The position numbers and the translations under genes were made by a program. Source: Sphingopyxis sp. H073 (lineage in GTDB: Bacteria > Pseudomonadota > Alphaproteobacteria > Sphingomonadales > Sphingomonadaceae). From it: a stretch of DNA of 64,000 bases. Each line of letters begins with the position of its first letter. Within the stretch, counting starts at the first letter, position 1. The DNA lies in assembly GCF_001468395.1 (NCBI RefSeq), contig NZ_LNSG01000005.1, forward strand, positions 62,001-126,000, given 5' to 3'. The notes beneath the pieces are model-generated. The model did no database searches, was not told where the DNA came from, and saw nothing but the letters and a program-made list of their open reading frames with translations. Of this stretch, positions 53,119-62,078 are shown in pieces.

Positions 53119-53523
53119 ATGCAACTCACGATCGGTAAATTGGCGGCTGCGGGCGGCGTCGGGGTCGAAACGATCCGCTATTATCAGCGGCGCGGGCTGA
53201 TGGGCACGCCCGCGCGCAGCGGCGGCGACGGCTGGGGTGGCGGCATCAGGCGCTACGATGCGGACGATGTGCGCCGCCTTAAGTTCATCCGCTCGGCGCA
53301 GACCTCGGGCTTCACGCTCGACGAGATTTCCGAACTGCTCGAGCTCGATCAGAGCGACGATCGGCCGCGCGTGCGTGCGCTGGCGCGCCAGCGGATCGAG
53401 GTGCTCGATGAGAAGATTTCGCAGATGACCGAAACTCGGGCTGCTCTCGCGCGCCTCGCTGATCAGTGCGCGAAGAGCGACAAGGGGCCGTGCCCGATTC
53501 TGGCCGCGTTCGACCCGGCCTAG
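53119..53523 (+). CDS. MerR-family regulator
   Basis: 134 aa from the ATG at 53119. The winged HTH is LTIGKLAAAGGVGVETIRYY, QRRGLMGTPAR and IRRYDADDVRRLKFIRSAQT, then a coiled coil. The C-terminus has two Cys (DQCAKSDKGPCPILAAF) that could bind metal, but the Cys82-equivalent of Hg(II)-sensing MerR is absent. It most likely senses a soft metal other than mercury and activates the divergent operon through the 19-bp-spaced promoter. Confidence 0.85.
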   Translation: MQLTIGKLAAAGGVGVETIRYYQRRGLMGTPARSGGDGWGGGIRRYDADDVRRLKFIRSAQTSGFTLDEISELLELDQSDDRPRVRALARQRIEVLDEKISQMTETRAALARLADQCAKSDKGPCPILAAFDPA

Positions 53524-54617
53524 CTATGCAGGAAGTGCATCACGTCGCCGTCGTGGACGACATAGGCCTTGCCCTCGGCGCGTAGCTTGCCGGCTTCGCG
53601 CGCCTTCGCCTCGCCGCCGAGCGTGACATAATCGTCATAGGCGATCGTCTCGGCGCGGATGAAGCCCTTCTGGAAATCGCTGTGGATCTCGCCCGCGGCT
53701 TCGGGCGCGGTCGCGCCGGTGCGGACGGTCCACGCGCGCGCTTCCTGCGGGCCGACGGTGAAGAAGGTGATGAGGTGGAGCAGCTCGTAGCCGGCCCGGA
53801 TGACGCGCGCGAGGCCGGTTTCGTGCAGGCCCATCTCTTCGAGGAATTCGAGCCGGTCGGCCATGTCCATCGTCACCAGCTCGCTCTCGATCGCCGCCGA
53901 GACGACAACGGCCTGCGCGCCCTCGGCCGCGGCCTTGGCGAAGACCTTTTCCGAAAAGGCGTTGCCCTTCGCCGCGCTGCCTTCGTCGACGTTGCAGACG
54001 TATAGGACGGGCTTCGAGGTCAGCAGCTGTGCGGTCCGCAGCACACGGGCTTCCTCGTCATCCTTGGGTTCCACGAGGCGTGCGGGCTTGCCGTCACGCA
54101 AAAGGTCGAGCGCCTGGCCGAGGACCGACGCGGCGATCTTCGCCTCCTTGTCGCCCTGTGCGGCCTTCTTGGCAAAGGCGGGAACGCGCTTTTCGAGGCT
54201 TTCGAGGTCGGCGAGCAGCAGCTCGGTCTCGACCGTCTCGGCGTCGGCGACGGGATCGACGCGGTTTTCGACATGCTGGATGTCGTCATCTTCGAAACAG
54301 CGCAGGACATGGACGATCGCATCGACCTCGCGGATGTTGCCGAGGAACTGGTTGCCCAGCCCTTCGCCTTTCGACGCGCCGCGCACCAGCCCGGCGATGT
54401 CGACGAAGGCGAGCTGCGTCGCGATGATCTTCTTGCTGCTCGCGATGGCGGCCAGCTTTTCCAGCCGGTCGTCGGGCACCGCGACATTGCCGATGTTCGG
54501 CTCGATCGTGCAGAAGGGATAGTTTGCCGCCTGCGCCGCCGCGGTTTCGGTCAGCGCGTTGAACAGGGTGGACTTGCCGACGTTGGGCAGGCCGACGATC
54601 CCGCATTTGAAACCCAT
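53520..54617 (-). CDS. ychF: ribosome-binding ATPase YchF
   Basis: A 365-aa Obg-type P-loop protein with GIVGLPNVGKSTLFNALTET, DIAGLVRGASKGEGLGNQFL and the ATP-specifying NVDE instead of NKxD. The C-terminal TGS domain (LITFFTVGPQEARAWTVRTG, ETIAYDDYVTLGGEAKAREA, YVVHDGDVMHFLH) is complete. It hydrolyses ATP and influences translation and stress responses. Convergent with the merR-like gene, the stops overlapping by 4 nt. Confidence 0.96.
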   Translation of the reverse strand: MGFKCGIVGLPNVGKSTLFNALTETAAAQAANYPFCTIEPNIGNVAVPDDRLEKLAAIASSKKIIATQLAFVDIAGLVRGASKGEGLGNQFLGNIREVDAIVHVLRCFEDDDIQHVENRVDPVADAETVETELLLADLESLEKRVPAFAKKAAQGDKEAKIAASVLGQALDLLRDGKPARLVEPKDDEEARVLRTAQLLTSKPVLYVCNVDEGSAAKGNAFSEKVFAKAAAEGAQAVVVSAAIESELVTMDMADRLEFLEEMGLHETGLARVIRAGYELLHLITFFTVGPQEARAWTVRTGATAPEAAGEIHSDFQKGFIRAETIAYDDYVTLGGEAKAREAGKLRAEGKAYVVHDGDVMHFLHS

Positions 54618-54852
54618 AAAAACTCCGTGAGGTTTGGCGCGCTGCTGGATGGAACGCCATGTCTTGCCCGCGCCCCTAGCGCCAAGTCGCGTCCGATGCC
54701 AGCCATATGGCGCGCCAGACCGGCTGGAGGGCGATGCACGTGGCCCGGCGACGATGGAGTTCGCGGTGCAATGGCGCGTGGGTGCGCCGAACCGAACGAG
54801 GGACTGGACGAAAGATGCAGGAAATTCAGACGCGGTGCGCTACGTCCCGGTT

Positions 54853-55503
54853 ATGCGAAACCGATTCCTGATCGCGGGTCTCGCTGCGATGGCGGTGTCT
54901 GCCGCCGCCTCCGCCGCGCCCTCGGGCTTCGAGGCGGCGGTGTTCAAGGATCTCAACCATTTCCGCGACGATCCCGCGGCCTATGCCGATGACCTGACCG
55001 GCTATCGCGATCGCTTCGACGGCAAGCTGCTGATCGCCGAAGAGGGCGAGGACATCGACATCATGACGAACGAGGGCGTCGCCGCGGTCAATGAGGCGAT
55101 CCGTGCGTTGCGATCGGAGGCGCCGCGACCGTCCTTCGTCTGGAGCGACCTGCTCCAGCGGGCTGCCGCCGACCATGTCGCGGTGCAATCGCGGTCGGGT
55201 GCCGTCGGCCATTATTCGAACAACAGCGATCCCGGCGTCAGGATGCGCGCGCGCGGCGGCGGCCCCTACGTCAGCGAGGTCATCACCTATGGCCATCAGA
55301 CGCCGCCGGGGGTTATCCACCAGCTACTGATCGACGACGGCGTTCCGGGGCGCGGCCACCGCTTCAGTCTGCTGCGCAGCGACCTGCGCTATGCCGGCGT
55401 CGCCTGCGGGTCGCACCCGCATTATCGCCTGATGTGCGTGATCCTGATGTCTCCGACGCGCGACGGCTCGCCGCCACCTCCCCCGCAGCGATCGGCGCCA
55501 TAG
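54853..55503 (+). CDS. secreted CAP-domain protein
   Basis: 216 aa; start chosen at MRNRFLIAGLAAMAV, which gives a normal signal peptide (upstream in-frame residues are improbable). The CAP/SCP-PR1 domain is shown by FKDLNHFRDDPAAYADDL, WSDLLQRAAADHVAVQSRSG, GHYSNNSDPGVRMRARGG, VSEVITYG and GHRFSLLRSDLRYAGVACGS. The two conserved His and Glu of the CAP cavity are present. The tail is Pro-rich. Extracytoplasmic; function in bacteria mostly unknown. Confidence 0.82.
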   Translation: MRNRFLIAGLAAMAVSAAASAAPSGFEAAVFKDLNHFRDDPAAYADDLTGYRDRFDGKLLIAEEGEDIDIMTNEGVAAVNEAIRALRSEAPRPSFVWSDLLQRAAADHVAVQSRSGAVGHYSNNSDPGVRMRARGGGPYVSEVITYGHQTPPGVIHQLLIDDGVPGRGHRFSLLRSDLRYAGVACGSHPHYRLMCVILMSPTRDGSPPPPPQRSAP

Positions 55504-55563
55504 CCGCCTTGTCAACTGTATTGCCATAATATAACAGTGATCTCGCTGAAAACAGGAGCGATC

Positions 55564-56721
55564 ATGATCCGACGTGCGAAAATGGCCCTGATCCTGCCGC
55601 TGCTTGCCGGGGCCATGCCAGCCGAAGCGAAGCCGCTCCCCGACAAGGCCGCGATTGCGTCGACCGCGCAAAAGGCGATGGCCGCGACGGGCGCGCGGGG
55701 CCTGGCAATTGCGGTGATCGATCGCGGGAAGGTCGTGTCGGTGCAGAGCTTCGGCGCGCGCAACGCCAAGGGCGATCCGTTGACGCCTGACACCGTCATG
55801 TACGGCGCCTCGATCACCAAGGCGCTCTTCGGCTATTTCGTGATGCGGCTGGTCGACGAAGGAAGGGTCGATCTCGACCGGCCGATCGCCGCGATGCTGC
55901 CGAAGCCGCTTCCCGATTACGGCAATCTCGACGCCTATGGCGCGTGGGGCGATCTGGCGGGCGACGATCGCTGGCGGGCGATCACGCCGCGGATGACGTT
56001 GCAGCACAGCACCGGCTTCGCCAATTTCTCCTTCCTCGAACCCGATGGCAAGCTCCGCATACATTTTGCGCCCGGCAGCCGCTACAGCTATTCGGGCGAG
56101 GGGATGATCCTGCTCCAGTTCGCGCTCGAGCAGGGACTTGGCCTCGACATGGACCACGAACTGCAGCGGCTCGTCTTCGATCCGCTCGACATGCCCAGGA
56201 CCAGCCTGAAATGGCGCCCCGATTTCGCCGATAATCTGGCCGACGGCTGGCGGCTCGACGGCAGCGTCGAACCGCACGACGAGCGCAGCCGTATCCGCGT
56301 CGCAGGGTCGATGGATACGACGATCACCGATCTCGCCAATTTTGTTGCAGCCTTCGTGTCGGGAACCGGTCTGGGTGAAGCCGCGCGCGCCGAACTTGTG
56401 CGGCCGCAATTGCCGATCCGGTCGGCTACGCAATTTCCTGTCTTGCAGGAGGACGCGCCGGCGTCCGAACAGATCGAGGGTCTGTCGGCGGCGCTTGGTG
56501 TCGTGACCTTTGCCGGGCCGCAGGGGCCGGGTTTCTTCAAGGGTGGGTACAATGATTCCACCCGCAACATGCTCGTCTGCCTCGAACGCGGGCAGCGCTG
56601 CGTGCTGTTGCTGTCGAACGACGCGCGGGCGGAGGCGGCGTCGCCGATGATCCTGCGGTCGATCCTCGGCGAAACCGGAATGCCGTGGGGATGGATCTAT
56701 CCCGGCGTCAAATTTCTCTGA
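55564..56721 (+). CDS. serine hydrolase, class C β-lactamase fold
   Basis: 385 aa with a signal peptide (KMALILPLLAGAMPAEA). The active-site SxxK is in YGASITKALFGYF and the second motif is RYSYSGEG (YSG in place of YxN); GFFKGGYND near ~330 takes the KTG position. The family covers esterases, D-aminopeptidases and β-lactamases; the altered third motif argues against a classical AmpC. A terminator overlaps the stop codon. Confidence 0.82.
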   Translation: MIRRAKMALILPLLAGAMPAEAKPLPDKAAIASTAQKAMAATGARGLAIAVIDRGKVVSVQSFGARNAKGDPLTPDTVMYGASITKALFGYFVMRLVDEGRVDLDRPIAAMLPKPLPDYGNLDAYGAWGDLAGDDRWRAITPRMTLQHSTGFANFSFLEPDGKLRIHFAPGSRYSYSGEGMILLQFALEQGLGLDMDHELQRLVFDPLDMPRTSLKWRPDFADNLADGWRLDGSVEPHDERSRIRVAGSMDTTITDLANFVAAFVSGTGLGEAARAELVRPQLPIRSATQFPVLQEDAPASEQIEGLSAALGVVTFAGPQGPGFFKGGYNDSTRNMLVCLERGQRCVLLLSNDARAEAASPMILRSILGETGMPWGWIYPGVKFL

Positions 56722-56740
56722 CGCCGGGACGCCCCTTTTT
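56701..56740 (+). terminator. Rho-independent terminator overlapping a stop codon
   Basis: Perfect 9-bp stem CCCGGCGTC / GACGCCGGG with a 10-nt loop, then ACGCCCCTTTTT. The TGA stop of the serine hydrolase lies in the loop/stem boundary. Confidence 0.75.
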
Positions 56741-56742
56741 GA

Positions 56743-58614
56743 TCAGTTGCCGACCGGCTGATTGTCGGTGCGGCGAACGACGATCGTCGACGAGCGCGGT
56801 TGCTCGCCCGCGACCGGCCAGTTTCCGGTCGGGTGCTGGATGTTGACGAAGAAGGTCGTCAGATCCGGCGTATAGGCGATGCCCGTGATCTCGCAGCCGA
56901 CCGGGCCGACGAGGAAGCGTTTGGACTGCTTCGTGGTCTGATCGACGTAGAACATCGCGTTGTGGCCGAACGCCTGGTCGATCGTGCGGCCCGACACGCC
57001 CGAGTTGCCCGGCACGCTATGATCGGTCTGCACCCACAGGCGGCCCTGCGGGTCGATGCGGAGGCCGTCGGGGCTGGAGAAGGTGTCGCCGTTGATGTTG
57101 CCGACCAGGTTGGCGCCGCCCGACGACAGCGACGGGTCGCCGGCAAGGAGGAAAATCTCCCAGCTGAACTTCGTCGCCAGCGGCGAGTCGCCTTCCTCGC
57201 GGAACTTCAGGATGTGCCCGTGCAGGTTGGTCACGCGCGGGTTCATCGGATCGGTGACGCGGCGGCCGCTGTTATTGGTGAGCGTGACGAACACCGACTT
57301 GTTGTCGGGGGCGACGGTCAGCCACTCGGGGCGGTCCATCACGGTGCCGCCGGCGACGCGCGCCGCCGACTGGGTGTTGATCAGCACGTCGGCCTGGTTG
57401 TTGAAGTTGACCGTCGTCGGGGTCGGCGGCGTCGTGCTCTGGCTGACGTTGCCCGGATCCTGCGCGCCCGCGGTCAGGCCGTTCTGGCCTGCGACCAGCG
57501 CGCGCCATTCGCCGCTGCCATCGGCATTGAAGCGCGCGACGTAGAGCGTGCCATAGTCGAGCAGGTCGGCGTTCGCCGAACGGATCGTGCTGTACGCGCG
57601 GTCGGGGACGAATTTGTAGATGCAGCCCGGCGTCGAATCGTCACCCATATAGAAAGCGACGCGGCGGTCGCTGTTCTGCATGAAGGCGACATTTTCGTGG
57701 CTGAAACGGCCCATCGCGGTGCGTTTGGTCGGCGGCGACAGCTCGCGCAGCGGGTCGATTTCGACCACCCAGCCATAGTTGGTCGCGGGCTGCGTCGGGT
57801 CGAGGTAATTGTCGGTCGTCTCTTCGCACGTCAGATAGGTGTCCCACGGCGTCCGGCCGCTCGAGCAATTGTTGAGCATGCCCTTGATCGTACCCGACAG
57901 CAGGCCCGCGGCGGGGCCACCGGCGCGGTAGCTGCTGTTGCCGGTATAGCGCTTGTTGTAGGTCGATCCCGCGCGCACCGCCCATTTGCCGTCGCTGCCC
58001 TTGGCGATTTCGATCACCGCGATGCCGACTGCCGACAGCGCCAGCGCCTTCTGGTCGGCGGTCGCGGTCGCCGCGTTGTAACTTCCGGCCATCAGGATGT
58101 TGAAGTCGGGATATTCGAAATTGAGCGCGAGGAGCCCGCCAAGGTTCGGATCGGTGCCGGGCAGGCGGAAATATTCCATCCCGTCGTGATTGCCGCCGGC
58201 CCATTTCTCGGCGACGGCGGGGGTCGGGAAGCTGCCCGCATAAGCCGCGCCGGCCTCGACCGAATCGCCGGCTTTCAGCAGCACGTCGACCGTATATCCG
58301 GCGGGCACCGTCACGCCATCGTTCTGGTTCGCTGCGACCGACGCGAAATTGATCGCATAGCTCGCGGTCGGGGTAGGGGTCGGCGTCGGGGTCGGCGTCG
58401 GGGTCGGGTTCACCGTGACAGGCGGCGTGCCGTTATCGTCGCCGCAGGCGGCAAGCGCGGCGACGGGCAGCACCGACAGGCCGAACAGCCCGTTGCGAAG
58501 CAGCGAACGGCGCGACGGATTTTCGGCGACGATTGCTTCCAGGCTGTTCGGTCCGTGAAGGTCGTCGGTGTCGCGGCGATAAGGCGCGCGCGCTTCGTCG
58601 GTGAGATGTGACAT
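56743..58614 (-). CDS. phoX: PhoX-family alkaline phosphatase
   Basis: A 623-aa DUF839 protein. The N-terminus has a Tat motif (SRRSLLRNGLFGLSVLPVAA) ending in a lipobox-like LAAC, then a tandem TP repeat linker. The catalytic β-propeller marks are HDGMEYFRLPG, LALNFEYPD, WDTYLTCEETTDNY (metal site), MGRFSHENVAFM, YMGDD, RPEWLTVAPD and SPDGLRIDPQGRLWVQTDH. PhoX enzymes are Ca/Fe-dependent monoesterases made under phosphate starvation. With PhoD and the Enpp-like gene it forms a phosphorus-scavenging set spread over 12 kb. Confidence 0.9.
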   Translation of the reverse strand: MSHLTDEARAPYRRDTDDLHGPNSLEAIVAENPSRRSLLRNGLFGLSVLPVAALAACGDDNGTPPVTVNPTPTPTPTPTPTPTASYAINFASVAANQNDGVTVPAGYTVDVLLKAGDSVEAGAAYAGSFPTPAVAEKWAGGNHDGMEYFRLPGTDPNLGGLLALNFEYPDFNILMAGSYNAATATADQKALALSAVGIAVIEIAKGSDGKWAVRAGSTYNKRYTGNSSYRAGGPAAGLLSGTIKGMLNNCSSGRTPWDTYLTCEETTDNYLDPTQPATNYGWVVEIDPLRELSPPTKRTAMGRFSHENVAFMQNSDRRVAFYMGDDSTPGCIYKFVPDRAYSTIRSANADLLDYGTLYVARFNADGSGEWRALVAGQNGLTAGAQDPGNVSQSTTPPTPTTVNFNNQADVLINTQSAARVAGGTVMDRPEWLTVAPDNKSVFVTLTNNSGRRVTDPMNPRVTNLHGHILKFREEGDSPLATKFSWEIFLLAGDPSLSSGGANLVGNINGDTFSSPDGLRIDPQGRLWVQTDHSVPGNSGVSGRTIDQAFGHNAMFYVDQTTKQSKRFLVGPVGCEITGIAYTPDLTTFFVNIQHPTGNWPVAGEQPRSSTIVVRRTDNQPVGN

Positions 58615-58825
58615 GCAGTCCCCTTTTTCGGTTGAGCCCCGGGACCCGGCGTCCCGGCCTTTTCCAGGTAGCTCCCGATTGCAGAGGGAGGTGTCAGGGG
58701 TGTTGCGTCACCGTGTCGCGAAGAAAGGATTTATATTACAATGTTCTGACAATAGGTCAGTCAAGAATGGTGCGGACCGGCAGACCCGCCGCGCCGCCGG
58801 CCGGAACCCGGCGGTCGTGCACGTC

Positions 58826-59395
58826 TCACCCGTTCAGGCGCAAGGCAAGGTCGCTCTGAAAGCGGGCGTCGTCGCCGTCCGCGAGCCATGCCGCCTCGGC
58901 CGAAATCGCGCCGAGCAGATCGGTCAGCGGCTCGACTTCGCTCTTGTGATAATTGCCGAGGACATGGCCGGTGACGCGGTCCTTGTGTCCGGGGTGGCCG
59001 ATGCCGATGCGCACGCGGCGGAAATCGTCGCCGATATGCTGGATCAGGCTGCGGATGCCGTTGTGGCCCGCCGCGCCGCCGCCCTGCTTTACCTTTACCT
59101 TCATCGGCGCGAGGTCGAGTTCGTCGTAGAAGACGGTGACGTCCTGCGGCGTCAGCTTGTAGAAATCCATCGCGGCGCGCACGCTGCGCCCGCTTTCGTT
59201 CATGAAGGTGCCCGGTTTGAGGAGCAGGATGCGGTGCCGTCCGATGCGGCCGTCTTGGAACCAGCCCTGGAATTTCTTTGCCGGGGCCGGAAAGCCATGC
59301 ATGTCGGCGATGACGTCGACGGCCATGAAGCCGACATTGTGACGATGCATCGCATATTGGGGCCCGGGATTGCCGAGGCCGACCCAGAGCTGCAT
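58826..59395 (-). CDS. pth: peptidyl-tRNA hydrolase
   Basis: 189 aa: WVGLGNPGPQYAMHRHNVGF with the catalytic His, KPGTFMNESGRSV, VFYDELDLAPMKVKVKQGGG, AGHNGIRSLIQHIGDDFRRV and HVLGNYHKSE. It recycles tRNA by cleaving peptidyl-tRNA. It follows rplY on the same strand, a frequent pairing, with a terminator between them. Confidence 0.96.
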   Translation of the reverse strand: MQLWVGLGNPGPQYAMHRHNVGFMAVDVIADMHGFPAPAKKFQGWFQDGRIGRHRILLLKPGTFMNESGRSVRAAMDFYKLTPQDVTVFYDELDLAPMKVKVKQGGGAAGHNGIRSLIQHIGDDFRRVRIGIGHPGHKDRVTGHVLGNYHKSEVEPLTDLLGAISAEAAWLADGDDARFQSDLALRLNG

Positions 59396-59421
59396 GGCGC
59401 TGACTTTCTGGGGAAAGAAGA

Positions 59422-59448
59422 AGCGCCCCTCCCATCGGGAAGGGCGCT
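59422..59448 (-). terminator. terminator between rplY and pth
   Basis: On the minus strand AGCGCCCTTCCC-GAT-GGGAGGGGCGCT followed by TCTTCTTT. It probably attenuates rplY read-through into pth. Confidence 0.7.
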
Positions 59449-59460
59449 CCCAAAAAGGGC

Positions 59461-60087
59461 TTAAGCTTCAGCCGTCGCTTCGCCGTCGTCCTTCGTCGTG
59501 TCGCCGTCGCTCGACTTGAGCGCCGACGGGGCGACGATGGTCGCGATGGTGAAATCGCGGTCGGTGATCGCGCTTTCGACGCCCTTGGGCAGGGTGACGT
59601 TGCTGATGTGGATCGAATCGCCGACGTCGAAGCCGGTAACGTCGATCGAGATTTCGTCGGGGATCTTGTCCGCCTCGCAGACCAGTTCCAGCTCGTGACG
59701 GACGATGTTCAGCACGCCGCCGCGCTTCAGGCCGGGCGAGGCTTCCTCGTTTGCGAACACGACCGGCACTTCGACATGGACCTTGGCGTCCTTCGAGATG
59801 CGCAGGAAGTCGGCGTGGATCGGACGATCCTTGACCGGGTGGAACGCAACGTCCTTGGGCAGGGTGCGAATGGTCTTGCCGCCCACTTCGATCATCACGA
59901 CCGAGTTCATGAAGTGACCCGTCATCAGCTGCTTCATCAGCAGCTTTTCTTCGACGTGGATCATCAGGGGTTCTTCCTTGCCGCCATAGACGACGGCGGG
60001 GACACGACCGTTGCGACGCAGGTCACGCGAGGCTCCCTTGCCTCCGCGTTCGCGCGTCTCGGCCGTCAGCGTCAGCTGATCGCTCAT
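59461..60087 (-). CDS. rplY: 50S ribosomal protein L25 (general stress protein Ctc)
   Basis: 208 aa from the ATG at 60087 with GGAGAAA upstream. The N-terminal 5S rRNA-binding domain ([34 protein letters not shown]) and the C-terminal TL5 domain ([57 protein letters not shown]) are complete, as in the long Ctc form. The acidic tail is species-specific. Confidence 0.96.
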   Translation of the reverse strand: MSDQLTLTAETRERGGKGASRDLRRNGRVPAVVYGGKEEPLMIHVEEKLLMKQLMTGHFMNSVVMIEVGGKTIRTLPKDVAFHPVKDRPIHADFLRISKDAKVHVEVPVVFANEEASPGLKRGGVLNIVRHELELVCEADKIPDEISIDVTGFDVGDSIHISNVTLPKGVESAITDRDFTIATIVAPSALKSSDGDTTKDDGEATAEA

Positions 60088-60196
60088 AGTTTTTCTCCGA
60101 GTACGGTTACACAGTTCCGCCACGCCTCCAGGGATGACCATGACGGAAGCGCGGGCGCATAGCGGGGAAGCGGCGGAAATGCAAGCGCCGCGGCGG

Positions 60197-61090
60197 CTAT
60201 TGGACGCGCCGGACCTTGTAGCCCTGCGCTTCCAGCATCGCCGGAACGCTGTCGCTGCCCACAAGATGTCCGGCGCCGACCGCCATCAGCACGGTGCCCG
60301 GCCGCTTCATCCGCCCCTCGATCCACGCGCTCCAGCGCCTGTTGCGGTCGGTGAGGATCGCCTTGCGCGCGGCGGGAACGCGGTCGACGTCCTCGTTGAC
60401 GATCTTTGCCAGCGCATCGGCGTCGCCGCGCGACCAGTCGGCCGCCATCGCCTTGACATCGCGGACGGCGTCGCCCGCATGTTCCGCCGCGCGGACGAGC
60501 ATCGCACGCTGCGCAGCAGGATCGAGCGTTTCGAACAGCATCAGCTGGATCTCGGCGCTTTCGAGGCCCGATATCGGTTTGCCTGCCTTGTCAAACGCCG
60601 CCGTCAGGCCGGCCTCGACGCCGTCGGATGGCGAGAGCGCGGCCTCGTCGGCGACGCGCTGTCCCATCAGGACGAGGATGGCCCAGTCGTCGAGCGCGTC
60701 GCCGCCGAAGTCGCGCCCGGCTTCGAGCTTGCGGTAAGCTGCGAGCGCGGTGGGAGGCAACCGTGCATCCATCGCGAGCGGCTTTTCGCGCGGTGCCAGT
60801 TGGCGGAAAACCCGCCCCGCCTCGGCAAGTTGCCGCGGCGAGAGTTCGAGCACAAGCTCGTCCGCCGCCGCGACAGCCGTTGCGACCTTGCCGCCGTCCC
60901 AGTCGGTCCCGGCGGGCAGCGCGTGCATCGTGCCGAGCATATAGATATGCGTGTCGCCGTCCTCGACGAGCCACATCGCCGGGCGAGCCTCGACAGCCGG
61001 CTGGCTGCCGCACGCTGCGAGCAGCAACGGGAAAAGGGCCGCCGCGATGCGGCGACCCCCGTGCCGGAAGGGGAAGACCCCGGCCCGCAT
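60197..61090 (-). CDS. TraB/GumN-family lipoprotein
   Basis: 297 aa; the ATG overlaps the upstream gene's stop (ATGA). A lipoprotein signal ([16 protein letters not shown]) is followed by the family's [20 protein letters not shown] and, near the C-terminus, [20 protein letters not shown] and [13 protein letters not shown]. The GTMH and GAGHL motifs resemble Tiki-type metalloprotease sites. A diverged tandem paralogue precedes it. Confidence 0.85.
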   Translation of the reverse strand: MRAGVFPFRHGGRRIAAALFPLLLAACGSQPAVEARPAMWLVEDGDTHIYMLGTMHALPAGTDWDGGKVATAVAAADELVLELSPRQLAEAGRVFRQLAPREKPLAMDARLPPTALAAYRKLEAGRDFGGDALDDWAILVLMGQRVADEAALSPSDGVEAGLTAAFDKAGKPISGLESAEIQLMLFETLDPAAQRAMLVRAAEHAGDAVRDVKAMAADWSRGDADALAKIVNEDVDRVPAARKAILTDRNRRWSAWIEGRMKRPGTVLMAVGAGHLVGSDSVPAMLEAQGYKVRRVQ

Positions 61091-62016
61091 CACTGGATGC
61101 GCTGCGCCTTGAGCCCGCGCTCCGCTAGATAGTCCTGCACGCTCTTCTCGCCCGCGAGATGACCCGCGCCGACCGCGACGAACACGGTGCCCGGCTTGTC
61201 CATCCGCGTCTTGATCTGGTCGGCCCAACGCGCATTGCGATCGAACAGCAGCGTCTTGGCGAGTTCGGGCGTCGCCTCCATGCTCTCGTTCATCGTCACG
61301 GCCAGTCCGTCGGGGTCGCCCTTGCCCCAGAGCAGGACCATCTTGTCGAGTTGCGGCCCCAGCTTGTCGATGTCCTTGACGACCGACTTCAGGAAGCTGA
61401 CCTGCTCGACCTCGGGCAGCGTATCGAAGAATCCGAGCTGTTCGGTGAGCGTCTCGAACCCCGAAATCGGCTTGGCCCCCGCCTTGGCCTTTGCCGTGAG
61501 CTGCTTTTCGACGCCCTGATTGGGGTCATAGCCGTGCTTGGTCAGCGGCAGCACCGACAGGGTGACCCCCGCGAACCAGGGTTCGAAGGCGTCGAACGCG
61601 TTGGCGGGCAGGCCGAGCCCGGTGAGCGTCGCCTGATAGGCGGCGAGCGTTTCGGGATCGAGCTTCTGCGGCAGCGGCTTGCCGCTCTGGTCCATCGCCA
61701 TCGGAAGGGTCGCCTTGGCAACCTCGGACTGATCGTCGGGCAGGACGAGTTCGAGCACCAGTTCGTCGGACTTGTCGAACGCCTTTTGCACCGCACCGTC
61801 GAACCAGCTGAGGCCTGGCTTCAGGACGTGGACAGTGCCGAACAGATAGACGGTGGTGTCGGCATCCTTCACCGCCCACAGGGCGGGCTTGACCTTGACG
61901 GTCGTTTCGGCGGCGGCGGGCTCCTTGGCCAGCGCGATGCTTGCGGGCTGCGCGGCATAGAAGGCGACGGGCAGGATCGCACAGGTCGCGGCAAGCGTCT
62001 TGAACCAGGTCTTCAT
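61090..62016 (-). CDS. TraB/GumN-family secreted protein
   Basis: 308 aa from the ATG at 62016 with a signal peptide (TCAILPVAFYAAQPASIALA). It has ALWAVKDADTTVYLFGTVHV, LVLELVLPDD and the C-terminal RNARWADQIKTRMDKPGTVF, VAVGAGHLAGE. Domain-for-domain it parallels the next gene, so they arose by tandem duplication. These proteins are thought to be membrane-associated proteases of the TIKI group; activity here is unproven. Confidence 0.85.
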   Translation of the reverse strand: MKTWFKTLAATCAILPVAFYAAQPASIALAKEPAAAETTVKVKPALWAVKDADTTVYLFGTVHVLKPGLSWFDGAVQKAFDKSDELVLELVLPDDQSEVAKATLPMAMDQSGKPLPQKLDPETLAAYQATLTGLGLPANAFDAFEPWFAGVTLSVLPLTKHGYDPNQGVEKQLTAKAKAGAKPISGFETLTEQLGFFDTLPEVEQVSFLKSVVKDIDKLGPQLDKMVLLWGKGDPDGLAVTMNESMEATPELAKTLLFDRNARWADQIKTRMDKPGTVFVAVGAGHLAGEKSVQDYLAERGLKAQRIQ

Positions 62017-62078
62017 CGAAAAACACCTTTCTTGATGGGCCTTATGGCCGGTGGAGTTGGGGAAGGGGAGAGGTGAGA

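Noticed and set aside
56800..58611. 603-aa plus-strand ORF
   Set aside because: Antisense of phoX; the translation is rich in Arg, Ala, Val and Asp, as expected from the complement of a high-GC gene.
58615..58760. Pho box upstream of phoX
   Set aside because: TGACA-like repeats and a CTGAC-N5-GTCAG dyad (58746-58760) are present, but they do not have the 11-bp period of a Pho box.
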